DNA of 64,000 bases from Equus caballus (lineage: Eukaryota > Chordata > Mammalia > Perissodactyla > Equidae). Under the pieces are notes generated by a model. The model was not told where the DNA came from, did no database searches, and worked only from the letters and a program-made list of their open reading frames with translations. Below, in pieces: positions 59,501 through 64,000 of the stretch. The position numbers and the translations under genes are program-made. The stretch's first letter is position 1, and each line of letters starts with the position of its first letter. The stretch covers positions 32,011,001-32,075,000 of the forward strand of contig NC_091695.1 in assembly GCF_041296265.1 (NCBI RefSeq), in the 5' to 3' direction.

Positions 59501-61235
59501 CTTGGCTGGAGTGTTAAGAGTTTGAGTTTGCCCTCTAACCTTTGAGCCCAGTTTTGACTGTTGCTGAGCCTGCGAGCTGGCTCTGCAGCCCCTGAGCCTG
59601 GCAGAGCTTTTCCTTTCTCTAAACGATGTACTTGATTCTTGCCCATGCTCCCACGATTCTAACCGAACTGTGTTTCCTCTCTCGGTTTTCTTCACTGTTG
59701 CTTGTGGATTTCCAGGTTATAAGACTGGTTTCGGAGGCAGATTTGGTGTTCAGCCCGAGAGGCAGGACTCCTGTGCTGTGGGGTTTGATTACAAGGAGAG
59801 GCTGGCCAAGCACGAGTCCCAGCAAGGCACCGTTGCTCACCACCCCCCGCCCCCGCCTCCCCTCCAGTGCGGCCACTTCTAGCACAGACTTCCAGCCTCA
59901 GCCTTGCCAGCACCCTCTGTGCCCTCGAGGGGCACTCGGGCGTTGAAACCCAGGTGTATGCTGGAGCCATGGTCGCCTGCACTCCTCCCACCCCCATTCA
60001 CTTGTTCCCTGGCACCATGGGGTTTGTGCTTGGCAAGACATGGCCGTAGTTTGCAGGGTGTGTTGCCCTAAACCCATAACGTGGCTCCATCCTGGAGCGG
60101 GGTGTCCCTGGTCTCCCAGCAGCCTTCTGCTGGAGCTCTTGCTGTTGACCGTGACTTACCTACTGAGTAAGCCACCTGACTGCCTCTGAGACGGGGAGAA
60201 CCATGTTTAGTTCAGCCAGAGGCGCGGGTCACCGGGGGGCAGGGGCAGGGGCAGCCGTGTTCTGTGTGGTCTCTGTTTCATCGTGGTGGTGTTTTTTTGA
60301 CCAGGGGTGGGAGGTGTTTTTCGTTTGTTTTGGTTTTTTTGACGACACCACCTACGTATAACTTCCCCACACAGAGCTAAACGGTATGTACAGGAAGCTA
60401 AGAAGACACAGGAAATTTCTAGGTGTATCTGTTGGGAGTCCACACGGTGAAAACATTTCTCCTTAGAGCAGTTATTTAATTGCTGTCCAAATTCGGACTT
60501 GGCCGTTAGAACCTGGACACACGAGCGGAAGACAAGGACGGTCCTCCTTGCCAGGGCAGAGCGTAGGCTCCGTCCCCTGGTTGGGAACACACGGCCGTGT
60601 TCAGGCGAGGGACGGCGGACGCAGCTGATCCGGTGCTGATCCGGCAGCCTGCGCGGAGACGGCCTTGGCTCTGCGTGGCCTTAAGGCCGTGTGACGGTGT
60701 GACTGTCACGGAGATCTGTGTTGCTACGTCCTAAGAGTTGGCTGGTAGAATTTCCCCATGGAATTTTTTTTTTTCTTTTAAAAAGCAAGAAAACAGCTGC
60801 CTCGAGCCTCTGCCTAGTCCTAGTAGGGAGGGAGCGGTGCCAGGTGGAGGACTGTGCTGTTGGAGTGGCACGCTGCCCCGCGCCTGTGCTGGGCCCTCGG
60901 CTCACTGCCTGCCAGCCCACACGGCACCCTCTGTCCCTCAGGAGAGCACGGGACGCATGCGCACACCCCTTTTCTGCTTCTCCCCCGCCTGTGTGCTGAA
61001 CACCACGGGTAGAAACCAACTCAACTTGCAAGTGAGGACCGCGCGGGGTGCGGTTCTGGTCTCTTTCTGCTCGGGGTGCGTCTTCTTGGGCTGTTTCTGG
61101 ATCTGTTTGCATGCCTCTGCCCCGGGCACCTCGCTGGTCCTCAGCCTAAGTGTGAGTGTTGTGTTGTGCCACTTTGCAGACTATTCCAAAGGATTCGGCG
61201 GAAAGTACGGGGTCCAGAAGGACCGGATGGACAAG
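56437..61235 (+). CDS. CTTN: Cortactin, partial (repeats 3 to 6 and half repeat)
   Basis: Five exons encode the central part of cortactin, the cortical-actin protein that binds F-actin through its tandem 37-residue repeats and stabilises Arp2/3 branches. Exon pieces: 56437-56547, 58071-58181, 58715-58825, 59716-59826 (111 bases each, all starting at codon position 2) and 61180-61235. Residues such as [19 protein letters not shown] (repeat 4) and [19 protein letters not shown] (repeat 5) are specific to CTTN rather than HCLS1. Because each exon is 111 bases and in phase 1, skipping any keeps the frame. Upstream exons (Met start, acidic Arp2/3-binding DDW region, repeats 1 and 2) are not found between the CpG island and 56437. 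The helical, proline-rich and SH3 parts lie right of the window. See findings for odd residues and splice sites. Confidence 0.93.
56548..58070 (+). other. CTTN: CTTN intron
   Basis: 1,523 bp. Contains a decayed minus-strand L1 piece at about 56800-57000 (phrases 'gtaaattcctagaaatata' and 'aaaatttcgatagattgcca'). The rest is unassigned; open frames at 57248-57797 on both strands are G+C artefacts. Confidence 0.75.
58071..58181 (+). CDS. CTTN: CTTN exon, actin-binding repeat 4
   Basis: Encodes (D)[19 protein letters not shown]... ending KTEKHESQT. Repeat 4 is the one reported as most important for F-actin binding. Compared with human I see K to E (YSE), G to S (GFGSK) and the last K to T. Acceptor 'ccttgtttttag' is strong; donor ACAG|GTGCCT is weak. 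Confidence 0.94.
58715..58825 (+). CDS. CTTN: CTTN exon, actin-binding repeat 5
   Basis: Encodes (D)[18 protein letters not shown]... then [18 protein letters not shown]. Compared with human, GFGGK has become GFDGK and CALGW has become CALGR. Acceptor 'ctaatccattag'; donor AAAG|GTACCT lacks G at +5. Confidence 0.94.
58826..59715 (+). other. CTTN: CTTN intron between repeats 5 and 6
   Basis: 890 bp of G+C-moderate sequence, no repeat family recognised and no further cortactin-like codons. Confidence 0.7.
59716..59826 (+). CDS. CTTN: CTTN exon, actin-binding repeat 6 (alternatively spliced in human)
   Basis: Encodes (G)[18 protein letters not shown]... ending RLAKHESQQ. The leading D of the repeat is G here. 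In human this is the exon skipped in isoform SV1. The donor is CAAG|GCACCG: a GC instead of GT dinucleotide at 59827-59828. No GT donor is in a position that would keep the frame nearby, so a GC-AG intron or frequent skipping is implied. Confidence 0.92.
59827..61179 (+). other. CTTN: CTTN intron downstream of the repeat-6 exon
   Basis: 1,353 bp starting with GC and ending with AG. No exon-like sequence inside; open frames at 60207-61112 (both strands) show no cortactin or other family resemblance. Confidence 0.7.
61180..61235 (+). CDS. CTTN: CTTN exon, half repeat start
   Basis: Encodes (D)[18 protein letters not shown], identical to human as I recall. Acceptor 'cactttgcag', donor AAG|GTAAGG is near-consensus. 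It ends on a complete codon, so the next exon (human NASTFEDV) starts in phase 0 to the right of the window. Confidence 0.93.
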
Positions 61236-64000
61236 GTAAGGATTCCAGATCCAGGCCTGAGTGTCTTCTGCTGCCGTGTTCGGGAATTTAGGAGGTCCGG
61301 GAATTCGTGGAGCTCTTGGTGTGTCAGCGCACGGCTCCGTGGATGGTCTGGGGTGGGGTGTGGCTCAGGTTTTCAGAAGCACGAACGTTTAAGTCGGGCA
61401 CGTGTCATCACTGATGGTGCCGATTGCTGACCTGTATGCCAGGCCTCGTCTACCGGTCACGGACATCCTCTCCGGTACCCCACATGGTCGTGCTGTGGGG
61501 GAGAGACTGTCCCTGTCCCCTTTTGCATTTGGGGGTCCCTGGCCAGGCAGGCTCAGTGCTTGGCCACAGCATAGCAGCAAGTGGCGGGGCCACCTTTGGA
61601 AGCCAGGCATTAGACTCTGGGGCCAACACGAGACCCTTGAGGACGTGTGGCTGTTTGAATCCAAAGTAGTTAGCGGTAAACCGGCTGGAAATTGAGCTCC
61701 TTGGTCACACTGCCCATGTCAGGAGCTCAGTAGGCACGCGTGGCGGCGGCGGCTCTGGGAGCGCGCGGGTCTAGAACATCTGTATCATGGTTCATGGTGG
61801 AAGGTCCACGGGACAGGGACCGTGTAGAGGCAGGTCCTGCCCACAGCACCGCCTCCCACGGGTGTCCCGGGGAACACGCTTGTTTCTCACTGGGGACTTT
61901 GTCACACGGTGTCGGATCTCTGAGAGTCAGTCTTAAGTGTATCAGACGGCCGTTTTTCTAGCGTACGGTCCAGCCATAGCAGAGTCTACACTTAGAGCAG
62001 GTGTGGAGTTGTCCACACGAGGACACGTGTGGCTTGTATCTCCTGAGCAAAGACGGAGGCCGTCCTGCCTGGTCCTGTGCCCGGCCTGTGGTCAAGGAGA
62101 GCAGGGCCAGTCCTCACGGAGTTCTGCTGCTGTCAGGCTCACAGCTGACCACACAGAGGCCGTCACCCAGGGGCTCCACCACGTGACCACGCATGGGCCC
62201 TGGGAGCATGTGGCAGGCCCAGGGCTCAGGCTGAGGGGCCAGAAGGGTCCTGGGGAAGTGAGAGGCTGGGCTCAGCTTTGACGGGTGGAGCATGCCGGGA
62301 AGATGGGCCAGGAGCCTGGAGAGCAGGGGCATAGCGTGTGTGCGGGGGTGGGGGTGACGCCGCAAAGACTGTTAGGGTCTCACTGCAGAGGAGGGCCGAG
62401 GGGTGAGGAGCTGGGAGGGACCATCTCGGGGAGCCCTGCAGACTACGTACGTCAGGTTTCGTTCTTCATCAGATGAGTCCTGAGTGGCCCTCGAAGGGTT
62501 TGGCAGGCAAGTGACACAAACGGGATCTGTGTTGAGAAGACCCTGGTCACAGTGTGGAAGTGGATTGCGGAGAAGCAGCGAGGCTGTGGCCCTAGTTAGG
62601 AGGTGGCTTCAGCGGTGTGAGCAGGGTGCGGTGCTGGCTCGGGCAGGGGCTCGTGGCAGAGGGAGAGCGGCACTGACCTCAGCGAGGCGGGAGGTAAAGC
62701 CCCCGGCTTTAAGGGCTGGCAGGGGCAGGCAGGACTGCCCCAGGTGGGCGGTGGGCCTCTGCTGAGCTGGGGCGCCTGGGAGGAGCAGGGGTGGGTAGCT
62801 GAGTCGGCTGTGGGTGTGTCCGGGGTGGGCTACCCAGCAGGGCAGGTGGACGAGAGTGCGGCTGGACCAGAGGCAGACGGCCACTGCACAGATGTGGACG
62901 GAGCCGGGGTCAAGTCGGAGGCGAGGAGAGCCTGCAGAGTGGTGAGCGGGCCCAGGGACACACCTGGGGATGGCAGCAGTCAGGCTGGTAGAGGAGACTG
63001 GGAAGTGCACCCAGCAAGGTGGGGGGAGCCCACAGGGTCTGGTGGTGCTGGTCTGAGGGTAAACAGCTTTGGGGCAGGGGGGTCACCTGTGCCCAGCAGT
63101 GCTGCTGGTGGGGGCGACGTCTGGGCGAGCAACGTGGTAGCCCCGGGAGTCCTGGTGAGGGCATTGTTGTGGGTGTTGGGGGGCAGGTTGGGGGAAGCTG
63201 GCCTGCAGGGACCCGCACCGTGTGGGGAGGGTCAGTCGTAGAGTCGGCAAGCTTGGGCCCGCTCCGCCCACTGTGGTCCTGTGAGCTGGGCAGCGGTCAG
63301 CCGAGGGGATGGTTCTGTTTAAGATGGAAGAGACCAGAACGTGTAGGGGAGCCCAGGCCGTAGACAGGCATGTGGAGGGAGACCGTGAGGTGGTGCTGGT
63401 GGAGAATGTGGGGTCACTGAGACGCAGCCGTGGACGGTAGAGGCTGACGAGGGGGCCTGCGACCGAGGCAGCGTGGTGGCTTGGCGCAGAGGTTGGGTGA
63501 GCCTGTGTCTGACGGTGACTGTGGTTCCTGTTGGTGGTGTGACGGCGTCCGTGTTGTGCGGTTGGCGGCCTGAGGCTTAGGAAGGTGAGGGAGCTGCGCG
63601 GGGTCCCAGTGAGCTGCGTGTGGAGGGATTCGGGTGTGAAGTCCCTATAGGGGATGGAAACGGGTTGAGGGGTGTCCAGCAGGTGGGACCTGGGAGAGGT
63701 TGTGACCTTGAGTTGCCAGGCTGGACCGAGGGGAGGGAGGAGCAGGCGCCGCGTAGAGGAGGGCGGTGAGAGGGAGAAGCTTCTAGTCGGCAAGCGGGTC
63801 TTGGTGATGGGGGCGTGCTGTGGAGGAGGTCGGGCGCGGTGTGGTGGGGACGCTGCAAAATGAGAGGTTGGGGGCCGTGTTTGCTGGAAGCCCCCAGGTG
63901 ACGGCAGAGAACTGGCTCTGGGCAGCGTGCTGGAGAACTGGCTGGGCTGGGCAGATGGGGGCGACAGGAGGGTCCCATGGGGAGGGTGCTGACGCCCCTA
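61236..64000 (+). other. CTTN: CTTN intron running off the right edge
   Basis: G-rich on the sense strand, especially from 62300. No NASTFEDV-type exon is seen, so the next coding exon lies beyond 64000. Confidence 0.7.
62480..63420 (+). repeat. Decayed interspersed repeat in the CTTN intron
   Basis: Phrases in order, 'gtttggcaggcaagtgacac', 'cacagtgtggaagtggattg', 'agttaggaggtggcttcagc', follow those of a common old mammalian repeat. I recognise the pattern but cannot name the family. Related G-rich sequence continues to about 63760. Confidence 0.4.

Noticed and set aside
56437-61235. HCLS1 (HS1) instead of CTTN
   Set aside because: HCLS1 has only about three and a half repeats, and the repeat 4-6 residues ([33 protein letters not shown]) are those of cortactin.
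63083-63793. 236-codon open frame on the minus strand
   Set aside because: It lies in a G-rich CTTN intron, is dominated by P, S, T, R and H as expected for the C-rich strand, and overlaps a decayed interspersed repeat. No family resemblance.

Overview
This is mammalian nuclear DNA, very probably from an odd-toed ungulate (horse, rhinoceros or tapir lineage). The main evidence is at least eight tRNA-derived SINEs of the equine ERE type, several with clear target-site duplications. They sit among many old, antisense-oriented LINE-1 copies and MIR elements. Genus or species cannot be told from the sequence alone. There are no bacterial features, CRISPR arrays or RNA genes.

About 1-51,800 is an A+T-rich olfactory-receptor (OR) neighbourhood. 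It holds one intact OR5AN1-like (musk) receptor (15491-16429), a 290-bp broken duplicate of part of it (14922-15211), one intact family-5-type OR (48134-49096) and its frameshifted sister (35406-36369). The second receptor type lies in a unit of about 5.5 kb present three times: unit B (33940-39560), unit C (46465-51806), and unit A, which begins inside the window at base 1 and is split by an L1. Unit A starts just past the point where the OR stop codon should lie, so a third OR of this type is predicted immediately left of the window. Between these lie six long antisense L1 segments and unique gene-free DNA.

At about 51,807-52,124 the OR unit ends inside a nested L1/SINE insertion, and composition changes sharply to a G+C-rich region. 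A CpG island (54340-55910) with GC boxes and an ETS-type site is followed by five plus-strand exons of cortactin (CTTN) encoding actin-binding repeats 3, 4, 5, 6 and the start of the half repeat. Exons for the N-terminal Arp2/3-binding region and repeats 1-2 are not seen, although they should lie upstream of 56437. The downstream exons (helical, proline-rich, SH3) are beyond the right edge.

The most notable points are: (1) the abrupt OR-cluster/cortactin junction, two loci that are about 11 Mb apart on human chromosome 11; (2) the truncated cortactin 5' half, with changes in the normally invariant repeat motif and a GC splice donor on the alternatively spliced sixth-repeat exon; (3) an OR5AN1 that keeps all four residues reported to bind muscone; (4) two structural oddities in unit A, a ~665-bp direct repeat exactly flanking an L1 and a 77-bp inverted copy of flanking DNA fused to a truncated SINE head. 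I see no wholly new biological system. The novelty is mainly in genome rearrangement.
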